Below are positions 38,053 to 47,249 of a stretch of 64,000 nt of DNA, in pieces (position 1 is the first letter of the stretch; each line of letters opens with the position of its first letter). The DNA lies in the NCBI GenBank assembly GCA_030611265.1, contig JAUWQD010000003.1:62001-126000 (forward strand), read 5' to 3'. Position numbers and translations under genes: made by a program. The notes under the pieces were generated by a model. It had not been told where the DNA came from. It was given only the letters and a program-made list of their open reading frames with translations, and searched no databases. The DNA is from Methanosarcinaceae archaeon (lineage in GTDB: Archaea; Halobacteriota; Methanosarcinia; Methanosarcinales; Methanosarcinaceae).

Positions 38053-38859
38053 ATGATAGGCGGATTCAATGACGAACAGATACGCCGCTATTCTCGGCAT
38101 ATAATACTGCAAGAAGTTGGCGGAAAAGGACAGGAAAAATTATTGTCCTCCAAAGTACTTTGTATAGGCGCAGGCGGACTTGGTTCACCAATTATCCAAT
38201 ACCTTGCAGCAGCAGGTATTGGTACGATCGGTATCGTGGACGATGATGTGGTGGACCTTAGCAACCTCCAGAGACAGGTGATACACGGTGGCAATGTGGA
38301 TATGCCAAAAGTCGAATCCGCAGCACAGTTCGTGAACAAACTGAACCCTGATGTGGATGTCAAAACGTATAACCATCGCATAACCCCGGAAAACATACTC
38401 GATATCATCAAGGACTATGACATCGTGGTTGACGGTTCCGATAATTTTGCAACAAGATACCTTGTTAACGATGCCTGTGTGCTAACAGGAACACCCCTCT
38501 CGCACGGCAGTATATTCAGGTTCGAGGGACAGGTTACAACCATCCTCCCAAATGAAGGACCATGTTACCGATGCCTATTCGAACACGCACCCCCTGCCGG
38601 AATGGTCCCAAGTTGTCAGGAAGCAGGAGTGATTGGCGTACTTCCGGGTATCATTGGAGTGATACAGGCAACGGAAGTTGTCAAGTACCTGCTGGACTTG
38701 GGAGAATTACTGACTGGGCGCATGATATACTATGATGCCACACAGATGACCTTTGATGAGATCAAAATAAGGAAAAATCCGAATTGTCCGGTTTGCGGCG
38801 AGAATCCAAAAATTTCAACGATCGAATCTGAGAATTATCAGGAAACCTGCACATTATAA
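38053..38859 (+). CDS. ThiF/MoeB-family adenylyltransferase (E1-like)
   Basis: A 268-residue E1-like enzyme that adenylates the C-terminus of a ubiquitin-fold sulfur carrier (for molybdopterin, thiamine or tRNA thiolation). The nucleotide-binding segment is GAGGLGSPIIQYLAAAGIG near residue 36, and DDDVVDLSNLQRQVIH follows. The zinc cysteines are CYRC and CPVC near the end, and the catalytic-cysteine region is GMVPSCQEAG. No carrier protein gene lies adjacent, so the pathway cannot be fixed. Confidence 0.88.
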   Translation: MIGGFNDEQIRRYSRHIILQEVGGKGQEKLLSSKVLCIGAGGLGSPIIQYLAAAGIGTIGIVDDDVVDLSNLQRQVIHGGNVDMPKVESAAQFVNKLNPDVDVKTYNHRITPENILDIIKDYDIVVDGSDNFATRYLVNDACVLTGTPLSHGSIFRFEGQVTTILPNEGPCYRCLFEHAPPAGMVPSCQEAGVIGVLPGIIGVIQATEVVKYLLDLGELLTGRMIYYDATQMTFDEIKIRKNPNCPVCGENPKISTIESENYQETCTL

Positions 38860-38939
38860 GATGTACAGGCACCCCTAAAAATGTCCAACCCAAAGGTTTA
38901 TCAATAATTGTGCAATATGGATGTTGCACGAAACGATAA

Positions 38940-39013
38940 GGGCTCGTGGTCTAGCCGGTTATGACGTCGCCTTGACATGGCGGAGGTCCTGAGTTCGAAT
39001 CTCAGCGGGCCCA
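38940..39013 (+). tRNA. tRNA-Val (GAC)
   Basis: A 74-nt cloverleaf. The acceptor is GGGCTCG/CGGGCCC with discriminator A; the anticodon stem-loop is CGCC-TTGACAT-GGCG; the T arm is CTGAG-TTCGAAT-CTCAG. The anticodon GAC reads valine codons. CCA is not encoded. Confidence 0.93.
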
Positions 39014-39156
39014 TTTGTGAGGTATCATGCGAAGCAGGATGCCTCGGACCGCGCTCCAGAAGCGTAATCTGGGTTGCGAATCTATGCGACCCCATACGAC
39101 ACATTTAAATCAAAAAGCGACAATCTACGTGCGAATTAACATAATAATAACAATAA

Positions 39157-39230
39157 GCCCAGGTAGCTCAGTTTGGGAGAGCGCTGCCCTGAAGAGGCAG
39201 TTGTCCCTGGTTCAAGTCCGGGTCTGGGCA
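39157..39230 (+). tRNA. tRNA-Phe (GAA)
   Basis: A 74-nt cloverleaf with acceptor GCCCAGG/TCTGGGC and discriminator A. The anticodon stem-loop is CTGCC-CTGAAGA-GGCAG, giving anticodon GAA. The T arm is CCTGG-TTCAAGT-CCGGG. Confidence 0.93.
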
Positions 39231-39262
39231 CCTAACATCATTAAACATCAACTTTCAATCGC

Positions 39263-39334
39263 ACATCAGTAGTGTAGTGGTTATCACCGGGCGTTGCCAA
39301 CGCTCGAACCCGGGTTCGAATCCCGGCTGATGTA
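39263..39334 (+). tRNA. tRNA-Gly (GCC)
   Basis: A 72-nt cloverleaf. The D arm GTGTAGTGGTTATCAC is typical of archaeal tRNA-Gly; the anticodon stem-loop is GGGCG-TTGCCAA-CGCTC (GCC); the T arm is CCGGG-TTCGAAT-CCCGG. The acceptor ACATCAG/CTGATGT begins with A rather than the usual G at position 1. Confidence 0.9.
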
Positions 39335-39368
39335 TTCTTCTTTTTTAATTGCATAACTTGAACGGGGT

Positions 39369-40418
39369 ATGCACATAATCAAAAATAATGGATCATGGAT
39401 TGGCGGTCGCTCCTTACTCGCAGCAGCAAGTATAGTAGTTATTGTTGCCGGACTGCATGCCGCTGAATCCATTTTGGTACCGTTTCTCTTATCTGTATTT
39501 CTAGCAGTCATATGGTCATCACCACTGTTCTGGTTGCAGAAAAAAGGTGTGCCAATGCCGATTGCAATGTTATTCGTGATAGTCACAGTCATTGCAACTG
39601 GCCTGATCCTTATTGCATTTGTAGGTTCGACATTAGAAGACCTTTTAACTGCAATACCCTCATATCAGGCCAACCTTGAGCAAGAGATAGCAGTCATGAT
39701 TGTGTGGTTAGAAAGCATTGGCATTGACATACCGGATAATGCACTGTACGGGATCGTAGATCAGGAAAAGGTAATGCAACTGGTTACCGGTGTCCTCACA
39801 GGACTTGGCGGACTGCTCACAAGTGCATTACTGGTCTTACTTATGGTCTTTTTCATGTTACTTGAAGCATCAAGTATTCCTACAAAGTTACGTGTAGCAC
39901 TTGGTGATGCAGACACTACAATTATGCAGTTAAGCAAAATTATCGATTCGATCAAACGTTATCTTGCAATCAAAACAGTGACAAGCCTTGCAACCGGGAT
40001 CAGTGTTGCGATCTGGCTTGCAATTATCGGTGTTGACTATCCATTACTCTGGGGCTTGCTGGCATTCCTGCTAAACTACATACCAAACATCGGATCGTTC
40101 ATTGCTGCAATCCCCGCACTGCTTTTGGCGTTCATCCAACTTGGAATTGGGGCTACAGTGTTTGCAGGATTAGGTTACCTGTTGATCAATGGTGCGATTG
40201 GAAATGTGATCGAGCCGCGCGTGATGGGCAGGGGTGTAGGATTGTCAACGCTGGTCGTATTCCTTTCACTGGTATTTTGGGGCTGGGTACTTGGATTAGT
40301 GGGAATGCTATTGTCAGTACCCCTTACCATGTGCATAAAAATTGCACTGGAAAGTCATGAAGATACGCGATGGATCGCAATTCTGATGGGTTCTGAAGCG
40401 TCGGCTGAATCTGTATAA
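39369..40418 (+). CDS. AI-2E family transporter (putative permease)
   Basis: A 349-residue integral membrane protein of the AI-2E/PerM family. Several hydrophobic helices lie in the first 80 residues. The family pattern is then followed by a soluble segment and LLAFLLNYIPNIGSFIAAIP near residue 232 and GNVIEPRVMGRGVGLSTLVV near 277, the two hallmark motifs. Substrates of archaeal members are unknown; some relatives are sodium-proton antiporters. It follows the tRNA-Gly by 34 nt. Confidence 0.88.
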   Translation: MHIIKNNGSWIGGRSLLAAASIVVIVAGLHAAESILVPFLLSVFLAVIWSSPLFWLQKKGVPMPIAMLFVIVTVIATGLILIAFVGSTLEDLLTAIPSYQANLEQEIAVMIVWLESIGIDIPDNALYGIVDQEKVMQLVTGVLTGLGGLLTSALLVLLMVFFMLLEASSIPTKLRVALGDADTTIMQLSKIIDSIKRYLAIKTVTSLATGISVAIWLAIIGVDYPLLWGLLAFLLNYIPNIGSFIAAIPALLLAFIQLGIGATVFAGLGYLLINGAIGNVIEPRVMGRGVGLSTLVVFLSLVFWGWVLGLVGMLLSVPLTMCIKIALESHEDTRWIAILMGSEASAESV

Positions 40419-40498
40419 TCAACATCTGATAATTAGATACAGCCATTCATTTTTTCAATATTTTCATCCCGATTTAGATTAATGTCTCTTTTAACATG

Positions 40499-40545
40499 TG
40501 CCATTATAATGGCATAAAAGTATCTCAATATTACCATTACAATGG
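40499..40545. promoter_or_regulatory. Pair of CCATT-type palindromes between convergent genes
   Basis: TGCCATTATAATGGCA (40499-40514, perfect 16-bp palindrome) and CCATTACAATGG (40534-40545) share CCATT/AATGG half-sites and are about 34 bp apart. They lie between the 3' ends of the AI-2E gene and the convergent flavodoxin gene. A protein-binding site or a transcription-ending structure are both possible. Confidence 0.4.
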
Positions 40546-40566
40546 CACTATTCACCACAAACCATT

Positions 40567-40998
40567 CTACAACCCCTTGATCTTATCAACCAAACTTTCC
40601 CCAAACTTGCGACACTTTTCCAAATTCTCCTCATCAGGTCGTGTGAATACAGCCATGCCAGGATCGATCACATTCATTGAACGTCCTTTCATCTTTTCCG
40701 TAATGATCTGTACAGCTTTGCCATCCCTTCCAAAAGAACCAAACGCAGCACCGATCTTACCATCGAACTGGTCACCCTGTTCACCATCAAATATGCTGTT
40801 AATGAACGGCATTGGTTTTGTATTGTAAGTTGGAGAACCCACCAAAACCGCATCCGCATCAGACAGATCTACAAACTCCCCATCATACTTTTTGAGTACA
40901 GCATCAGCACCTGCCGCCTCAATACCTTCGATTATTCCATTTGCCACACGTTCTGTATTTCCACTACCAGTACCGTAAATAAGTACAACCTTTGTCAT
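40567..40998 (-). CDS. Flavodoxin
   Basis: A 143-residue FMN electron carrier. The phosphate-binding loop is IYGTGSGNTERVANGI near residues 7-22; later come SPTYNTKPMPFINSIFDG (FMN isoalloxazine contact) and AAFGSFGRDGKAVQII. Likely redox partner of low-potential oxidoreductases. It is transcribed alone, with the palindrome pair just after its stop. Confidence 0.92.
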   Translation of the reverse strand: MTKVVLIYGTGSGNTERVANGIIEGIEAAGADAVLKKYDGEFVDLSDADAVLVGSPTYNTKPMPFINSIFDGEQGDQFDGKIGAAFGSFGRDGKAVQIITEKMKGRSMNVIDPGMAVFTRPDEENLEKCRKFGESLVDKIKGL

Positions 40999-41096
40999 AT
41001 TTTGTCAACCTCCATCCACTTAAGGAACTGTATAATTGACACTATTTGTTATGTACTTAAAAGTTGCTTCAAAACACCCATTTTAAAGAAAAATCA

Positions 41097-42371
41097 CTAC
41101 TTACCCGAAAGCGCGTCCTGCACGATCTTCATAGCACACAGATCACCACACATCGAACACGCATCACTACTTGTAATCCTGCTCTCCCGAATACATCTTG
41201 CACGCTCGCCATCGATTGCCAGACGATACTGCGCTTCCCAATCAAAATCCTTGCGCGCATACGCCATCTCAATATCCCGCGCCCGTGCACGCTCGCGCTG
41301 TCCATCTTTCACAAGGTCAGCAGCATGTGCCGCGATCTTCGTGACAGTAGCACCTTCCTTGATATCCTCCACAGTCGGCAATGCCAGATGCTCTGATGGC
41401 GTTGTCATACACAAATAATCCGCGCCGTACATTCCTGCAAGCGTACCGCCGATTGCACCGGTGATGTGGTCGTAACCCGGCGCGATGTCAGTTACAAGAG
41501 GACCCAGCAGGTACAATGGAGCGCCGTCACAGAGCTGCTTCATTCCCTTCACACTTAACTCGACCTCATCGATCGGGACATGTCCCGGACCTTCTACAAA
41601 CGTCTGGACATTCTCAGCCCGCGCTCGTTTCACCAGTTCACCAAGCGTGATGAATTCCATGAACTTTGGTCGGTCGGATGCATCGTGAATACAACCCGGG
41701 CGCATACCATCTCCAAGACTTACCGTCATGTCGTACTCATGGGCGATCTCCAAAAGGTAATCATACTCCGCATAGAACGGATTCTCCTGATCGTTATGCA
41801 GCATCCACGCGATCGTGAATGAACCCCCGCGACTGACAACGTTCATGATCCTGTCGCTGGTTTTGAGGCGCTCAATTGCGTTTTGGTTGATTCCGCAATG
41901 CACCGTAACAAAATCGATCCCATCTTCTGCATGTTTTCGCACTGCATTGAACATGTCATCGGACGACATGTCTACAACCGCTTTGTGTGATGCTGCAGCT
42001 TGATATATCGGAACAGTGCCGATAGGGATATCCACCACATCCATGACCCTTTGTCGGATCATGTCAAGGTTCCCCCCGGTTGATAGGTCCATCAGGGTAT
42101 CTGCGCCAAAGGTCTCTGATGCTTTTGCTTTCTTAACCTCTTCCCCAATATCCACATAATCGCGGGACGTGCCAATATTGGCATTGATCTTTGTGCTCAT
42201 GTACTTGCCTACGGCAACAAGTCTGGAATTACCTTCAATGTTATTCGGAATAGTGATCCAGCCTTTAGCAACGCAGGAACGAACGGTTTCAGCATCGATT
42301 CCTTCAGCCTCGGCTACTGCTTTTATCTGCGGTGTAATGATTCCTTTTTTTGCATCTTCCATTAATGTCAT
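41097..42371 (-). CDS. thiC: Phosphomethylpyrimidine synthase
   Basis: A 424-residue radical SAM enzyme that converts aminoimidazole ribotide to HMP phosphate for thiamine. It keeps the ThiC signatures [28 protein letters not shown] and [20 protein letters not shown], and the C-terminal cluster [12 protein letters not shown]. It is closer to canonical ThiC than the paralogue at 25101, so it is the better candidate for thiamine synthesis. Transcribed alone, about 100 nt from the flavodoxin gene. Confidence 0.92.
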   Translation of the reverse strand: MTLMEDAKKGIITPQIKAVAEAEGIDAETVRSCVAKGWITIPNNIEGNSRLVAVGKYMSTKINANIGTSRDYVDIGEEVKKAKASETFGADTLMDLSTGGNLDMIRQRVMDVVDIPIGTVPIYQAAASHKAVVDMSSDDMFNAVRKHAEDGIDFVTVHCGINQNAIERLKTSDRIMNVVSRGGSFTIAWMLHNDQENPFYAEYDYLLEIAHEYDMTVSLGDGMRPGCIHDASDRPKFMEFITLGELVKRARAENVQTFVEGPGHVPIDEVELSVKGMKQLCDGAPLYLLGPLVTDIAPGYDHITGAIGGTLAGMYGADYLCMTTPSEHLALPTVEDIKEGATVTKIAAHAADLVKDGQRERARARDIEMAYARKDFDWEAQYRLAIDGERARCIRESRITSSDACSMCGDLCAMKIVQDALSGK

Positions 42372-42565
42372 TTGTTACTCCGATTATGTGGTGCATACTG
42401 TATGATAATTGTGGTGCAGAATAGGGTATGCGTAGATATATATGTTTCACGGTACAACATGGATATAGAGTATTTTGTGCGTTTAACTGTATGAATCCAT
42501 GAAGGTAATCAATACATTTTGATTACGGCATCACGATTCCAAATATGACCTCATGGTAACCTGAT

Positions 42566-43753
42566 ATGAAAGAAATGGATATTGAACTTGAACTTGCATA
42601 TGTACCAGATGTGCCGCACCTTGCTTCTATGCGAAATGTAAGTGGGCTGAAATGGAATAATGGCCTTGTCGGAATAACGGCTACAGACATTTGGTTGCCT
42701 ACCGATGAGGGATTTGAGATAGTCCCCCTGAAATCCATTGAAGTTGTTGGACATGAGATGCCTAAATATATAGTCAACCAGATATATGAAATTACCAAGC
42801 ACAAAGATGTATTGGCAATTGATTATAAAAAAAAATCTGTTTTCAGTTCCGCATTCGTATCTTACACCATGTTATTTGCAGGAGACTCCAAGAATATTGC
42901 GAAATTATCAAATCATCTCATATCTCTAATTGGTTTTAAAGTTGATGCGACTTTTGCAGATCTAAAACCGGATGAGTCACGCCTATTATGTTTGATCGCA
43001 GCAGGAATGGATGACTTCAGTATGCTAAATCCAATATTCGATAATAATAAAGAAAAGTTAAATCATGCATTTATGGTGCTGAAGAAAAAAGGGTTGGTCG
43101 ATGACTATGCCTCCACAACTCAACTTGGTTTTGAATATGTGGAACAGATAAAAGGCAAAGAAGGCGGGGTTATTGGCAGTAATGAAAAGGAATCTGAGGG
43201 CGATTATTCAGAGGAATCTGCTTATATCACCAATACCGACCCAACAAAAAAAATGAACAAATACTTATGGGAATATAAGGAATCATCAATTGACGGACTT
43301 GTTGCCACAAGTGAATTATTACAATGCATCCCAATTGACGATGTTGACGGAGTGGAAATTGAAGATGTGAAATTGGGGACAAAATGCTTGCAGATCCATA
43401 CCAAACATGATGCCCACATTTACATAGAGCCGGAGGACAAATCAACAATATTCACTTTACGTGTTGCGTTGAATAAAAATGAAGACCCGCAACTTCGTAT
43501 TTTATGTTCAATGTATTTGGGCGTAGTAAAACCGGATGAACTTGCGCACATTGTTAATATGCCCGCATCTCTCATTGAATACAAACTGGACTATCTTAAA
43601 GAAAAAGGATACATCCATTCAAACAATAAATTGTCATCCAAAGGCACGGAATTAATTCAGGACATAACATATACAAAAAAAAGTGACGACAAATCGTCAG
43701 AATTCCCGAGCTTATTGGAAAGTATCGTGGATTTCCATGATCCATCGAAATGA
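42566..43753 (+). CDS. CheF-like protein, copy 1
   Basis: A 395-residue protein with two similar halves, each a PH-like beta domain followed by a winged helix. First half: LKWNNGLVGITATDIWLPTD and IVPLKSIEVVGHEMP, then MDDFSMLNPIFDNNKEKLNH. Second half: SELLQCIPIDDVDGVEIEDV, then YLGVVKPDELAHIVNMPASL. This architecture resembles archaeal CheF, which links CheY to the archaellum motor. It is paralogous to 44724-45875; the KaiC-like ATPase gene lies between the two. No other chemotaxis gene is seen. The CheF assignment is tentative. Confidence 0.5.
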   Translation: MKEMDIELELAYVPDVPHLASMRNVSGLKWNNGLVGITATDIWLPTDEGFEIVPLKSIEVVGHEMPKYIVNQIYEITKHKDVLAIDYKKKSVFSSAFVSYTMLFAGDSKNIAKLSNHLISLIGFKVDATFADLKPDESRLLCLIAAGMDDFSMLNPIFDNNKEKLNHAFMVLKKKGLVDDYASTTQLGFEYVEQIKGKEGGVIGSNEKESEGDYSEESAYITNTDPTKKMNKYLWEYKESSIDGLVATSELLQCIPIDDVDGVEIEDVKLGTKCLQIHTKHDAHIYIEPEDKSTIFTLRVALNKNEDPQLRILCSMYLGVVKPDELAHIVNMPASLIEYKLDYLKEKGYIHSNNKLSSKGTELIQDITYTKKSDDKSSEFPSLLESIVDFHDPSK

Positions 43754-43822
43754 ACTGAAAACACTACAAACGATGAATTTATGAATAATTGATTGTCATT
43801 TTGCACCATCGCGTTTTACAAG

Positions 43823-44527
43823 TCAATCAAATATCTGCCCTTCGATGACCTCAATACCATGATCGCCTATCCTGAATATGTGAGGTCTCATACTGTGTTT
43901 GGTTGCCCTCATCTTTCGCACACGCAAATATCTCAAAGCATCGTTTTGGTTCAACTTCATACCAAGTTCGATCAAACCATCTGCAATATATCCTTCCATG
44001 CCAGTCGTTTGCGCATTCTCACCTATACAATCGTGTTTTCCCAAAATAATAAATGAGGTTATGCCTTCTCTTCGTATATATTCAAACAATTGGTATGTCT
44101 CTCTCCTTAGTTCATGCGGCGCAGTAAACATTAACGAATACATTGCACCCAGCGAATCAAGAGCGATTGTGGAGAATTTATCGCCGAATCTTTTCTTATA
44201 CATTTCAACTGTTTTTGCAATGAAGTCAATTATATCTATTTTTTCATCACTATAATCCATACGGTAATCGCTTATATCAGCGATCATAAGATTCTTGGAT
44301 GATTTTATACCCATAGATTCCATGTTTTCAACGTGACTTTGTTTGCTTTGTTCAAGTATTATATACAGACCAAACTCACCCGATTGCTCAAGATAGTTCG
44401 ACATCAGAGAATATGTGAAACCGGATTTCACAGTGCCCTCACCGCCTGTAATTATAACAACACTTTTTTTTGGTATGTCAGTATCAAATACTTGATTAAG
44501 TCCATCAATAGAATCTATAAATCTCAT
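43823..44527 (-). CDS. KaiC/ArlH-like RecA-fold ATPase
   Basis: A 234-residue single-domain protein of the KaiC/Rad55 group, the size of the archaellum ATPase ArlH. The P-loop is GGEGTVKSG (residues 28-36): the glycine before the lysine is replaced by valine, so classical ATP binding may be altered. Walker B is STIALDSLG near residue 120, and a later HELRRETYQLFEYIRREG segment is typical of the group. It lies on the opposite strand between the two CheF-like genes. Confidence 0.72.
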   Translation of the reverse strand: MRFIDSIDGLNQVFDTDIPKKSVVIITGGEGTVKSGFTYSLMSNYLEQSGEFGLYIILEQSKQSHVENMESMGIKSSKNLMIADISDYRMDYSDEKIDIIDFIAKTVEMYKKRFGDKFSTIALDSLGAMYSLMFTAPHELRRETYQLFEYIRREGITSFIILGKHDCIGENAQTTGMEGYIADGLIELGMKLNQNDALRYLRVRKMRATKHSMRPHIFRIGDHGIEVIEGQIFD

Positions 44528-44723
44528 TATTTTTTGTCACCCATATGCTTAAAGCACACTATGACTTTATAAACTTTATTATTCAAGACTTGATACACAC
44601 ATCTAATCTACAATTTGTTTATGCTTAATATTGTATATATGTTTGTTTGGTGTTGTTTATAATACATGAATACAATAAGTATATTGTTTCAAATCAATAC
44701 CATTTTTTGAAAAAAATTGGGGC

Positions 44724-45875
44724 TTGTCAGTGGAACATATTGATGACATAGAAAAAGAAGATAATAAATTTGATCTGTCATACGTACTTGACGTGTCAAA
44801 GGTTCTCTCTGATAAAAGTTCTGTCGACATAGAATGGTTAAAGGGAGTAATAGAGATTGCAAATGATAAAATGTGGATACCGGACGATTCCGGATGGGAA
44901 ATAATTCCACTTAGTTCAATTGAATTGATTGGACGTAAAATGCCGGCTTCAGTTGAAACCCAACTCATGCATGCTACAAAATATTCTAATTTTTTAGTTA
45001 TTGACCACATAAAAAAATCAATGTTTAGCGGAAGTCACCTGACAGTTACTACGGTATTTGGAGGAACTGCGGCAGACATCAGACAATTTAAGAATTATCT
45101 TTTAGAATTACTTGGGTTTAGCGCCAGTGGAACTGGTGAAGAACTGGAGTCTGAAGAAATCCGTTTGTTATGCCTGATTGAATTCGGGGTGAAAGATGTT
45201 GATGTGTTGCTCCCGATATTTGACAGTAACCAGATACTGTTGAACCATGCATTCAAAGTTTTGAAAAATAAAGAATATGTTGATGACAATGCGAACATTA
45301 CACCACAAGGATTGGAGTATGTAGAAAACATAAAAAGTCAGGCCGGGGAAAAACTTGGAAAAGATGTCAACACGGCATTTGAAAGCGTTACACGCCATTG
45401 GAAACATGCACGTAACGCCAAACAAACAAAACCAATGAACAAAGTTGTCTGGAAAAAAGAGCACTCAGCCCTGTTAGGAAAAGTGTCTACTGAAGCATTA
45501 TGGCAGTACATACCAATAAAAGACATTAAGGATATTAAAATTGAGGAGAATGATGTAGGAAACCTACATTTGTATATTAGAACAAAGACCGGAATATGCA
45601 TTGATGTTGAACCTCTGGAAAAATCAATTGGTTTTGCACTTTATGGGATGCTGGACAAGAGTGAAGACATGCGTTTTCGCATAATAGATTCAATGTATTT
45701 AGGAATTGTAGATCACAATATTGCTGCACATGTGCTTGGGATTGAACTCCCCGTCATTGAACAAGACATAAAAAGTATGGTGGAAGATGATTTGATCGAT
45801 CCAGACAATAACATACTGCCAATGGGTATGAATGTGGTGAGAGATAATTTCATGCGTTACAACATCAGTGAATAG
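44724..45875 (+). CDS. CheF-like protein, copy 2
   Basis: A 383-residue paralogue of the protein at 42566. Corresponding segments are IEWLKGVIEIANDKMWIPDD, IIPLSSIELIGRKMPASVE and VKDVDVLLPIFDSNQILLNH in the first half, and WQYIPIKDIKDIKIEEN and MYLGIVDHNIAAHVLGIELP in the second. The start may be TTG at 44724 or GTG at 44730; GGGGCT just upstream favours the GTG. No membrane segment is present. It is followed by a partial copy of the MITE-like element of 22851. Confidence 0.5.
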   Translation: MSVEHIDDIEKEDNKFDLSYVLDVSKVLSDKSSVDIEWLKGVIEIANDKMWIPDDSGWEIIPLSSIELIGRKMPASVETQLMHATKYSNFLVIDHIKKSMFSGSHLTVTTVFGGTAADIRQFKNYLLELLGFSASGTGEELESEEIRLLCLIEFGVKDVDVLLPIFDSNQILLNHAFKVLKNKEYVDDNANITPQGLEYVENIKSQAGEKLGKDVNTAFESVTRHWKHARNAKQTKPMNKVVWKKEHSALLGKVSTEALWQYIPIKDIKDIKIEENDVGNLHLYIRTKTGICIDVEPLEKSIGFALYGMLDKSEDMRFRIIDSMYLGIVDHNIAAHVLGIELPVIEQDIKSMVEDDLIDPDNNILPMGMNVVRDNFMRYNISE

Positions 45876-45989
45876 ATCTTAAAAATACGACAATCGTTGT
45901 TGATTTCTTCAATTATATTTATACTGTAAATACATAGAAGACATGTTTTGAACATACGATTTGCCAACTTTAGCAAAAGTTTGACATGT

Positions 45990-46061
45990 TTCTTTCCGAA
46001 CCATTTGTCCAAAGATTTCAAAAACCACAATCATCCGACATTATTCAATGTTTAAGAAAAA
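45990..46061. mobile_element. Partial inverted copy of the 22851-22960 element
   Basis: On the minus strand it shares a 44-bp core, one mismatch by eye, with 22883-22926 (ATCTTTTTC, TAAACATTGAATAATGTCGG and ATGATTGTGGTTTT). It also has a looser match through GGTTCGGAAAG at the far end. The other inverted terminus is not recognisable, so it looks like a decayed copy. The remainder of 45876-46121 contains no gene. Confidence 0.6.
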
Positions 46062-46121
46062 GATGTGTGAAAAATTTCATTACAAATTGACATTTGTTTC
46101 ACTTTTGCTTGAATTTACATG

Positions 46122-47231
46122 TTATGGTTCCACATAATCGAATATTGATTTTGTGACATATTTTTCAGTTTTATCTTTTACTCTAATGGGATCCATATTT
46201 GTTTGAAAAGATGATTTCGAGTTCATATAATCTGTATTGTTATTGTCACTTTTTTGATCAATGGCATACTTGCTTAATGCAAATGAACTTTGTTGACCAG
46301 ACACTTCCTGATTCAATAACTTATCTTTTACATTTTCCATTTTGGTCTTTACCAGATTTATATCATTGTCATTTTCAAGTACAACATCAGCTCGTTTTTC
46401 TGTAATTAATTGAGCATTACCGTGTGTATTTTCATTTTCAATTAGATTTTCCGGTGGCTTCACTACAATAAGAGCTCGATCTTGTTTCTCGCAAAATCGT
46501 ACAGTATGCATTGTACCCCCATTGGTCTTAGTTTCTACAACAAGTACACCTAATGACAGTCCACTTTGTATTCGGTTGCGAGATACAAAAAAACTTCGAT
46601 TGCTCAGTGTACCCCACGGATATTCTGAGATCAGTGCCCCATTATTTTCAAGTATGTTGTCAGCAAGCTGTTTATTTACACTGGGATAAATAGTATTCAA
46701 ACCATGAGCTAAAACTGCTACTGTTAATCCATTAGACCCCAAAGCTCCTTTATGTGCAGCCGAATCAACACCTTTAGCCAAACCACTTACTACCACATAT
46801 CCTTCCTTTGCGAAAGATTTACCATACTTTTTTGCTTGAGATGAACCAAAACTTGTTGGATTTCTGGTACCAACAATTGCGATACAGTCTTTATTCAAAG
46901 CATCAATATTGCCTTTGACATGCAATAATGTCGGTGGGTCTGGAATTTGTAAAAGGTTTTTTGGATAATCCGAACTGTCTTTTGCTATGATTTGGATATC
47001 ATGTTGCAGTGAGATATCCCATATTTCATGAGCTTTGTCCCAACCAATTTTAGCAGTTTGAATGTCAGGCACAGATATCCGTCCAAATTTTGTTTTTGCT
47101 TCATTAAGTATTTCAAGCAGATCAGATGGAGTATCAGGCTCAAGATGATTAGGTAGTGAAAGAACCTTTTTAATGGTTTCTGCACCAATTCCAGATATTT
47201 TTTGTAATGCCAATATCGATATTGCTTGCAT
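46122..47231 (-). CDS. DprA/Smf-family protein, ShosA-like
   Basis: A 369-residue protein. An N-terminal helix-hairpin-helix (LQKISGIGAETIKKVL) precedes a DprA Rossmann domain: IVGTRNPTSFGSSQAKKYG near residue 118, VVSGLAKGVDSAAHKGALG, AHGLNTIYP, SEYPWG and FVSRNRIQSGLSLGVLVVE. The last 80 residues are low-complexity and unlike DprA. It is 18 nt after a phosphoribosyltransferase-like gene. That pairing matches the ShosTA antiphage toxin-antitoxin, where the DprA-like protein is the antitoxin. Classical competence DprA is not expected in a methanogen. Confidence 0.78.
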   Translation of the reverse strand: MQAISILALQKISGIGAETIKKVLSLPNHLEPDTPSDLLEILNEAKTKFGRISVPDIQTAKIGWDKAHEIWDISLQHDIQIIAKDSSDYPKNLLQIPDPPTLLHVKGNIDALNKDCIAIVGTRNPTSFGSSQAKKYGKSFAKEGYVVVSGLAKGVDSAAHKGALGSNGLTVAVLAHGLNTIYPSVNKQLADNILENNGALISEYPWGTLSNRSFFVSRNRIQSGLSLGVLVVETKTNGGTMHTVRFCEKQDRALIVVKPPENLIENENTHGNAQLITEKRADVVLENDNDINLVKTKMENVKDKLLNQEVSGQQSSFALSKYAIDQKSDNNNTDYMNSKSSFQTNMDPIRVKDKTEKYVTKSIFDYVEP

Positions 47232-47249
47232 GATAATTACACCGATTAT

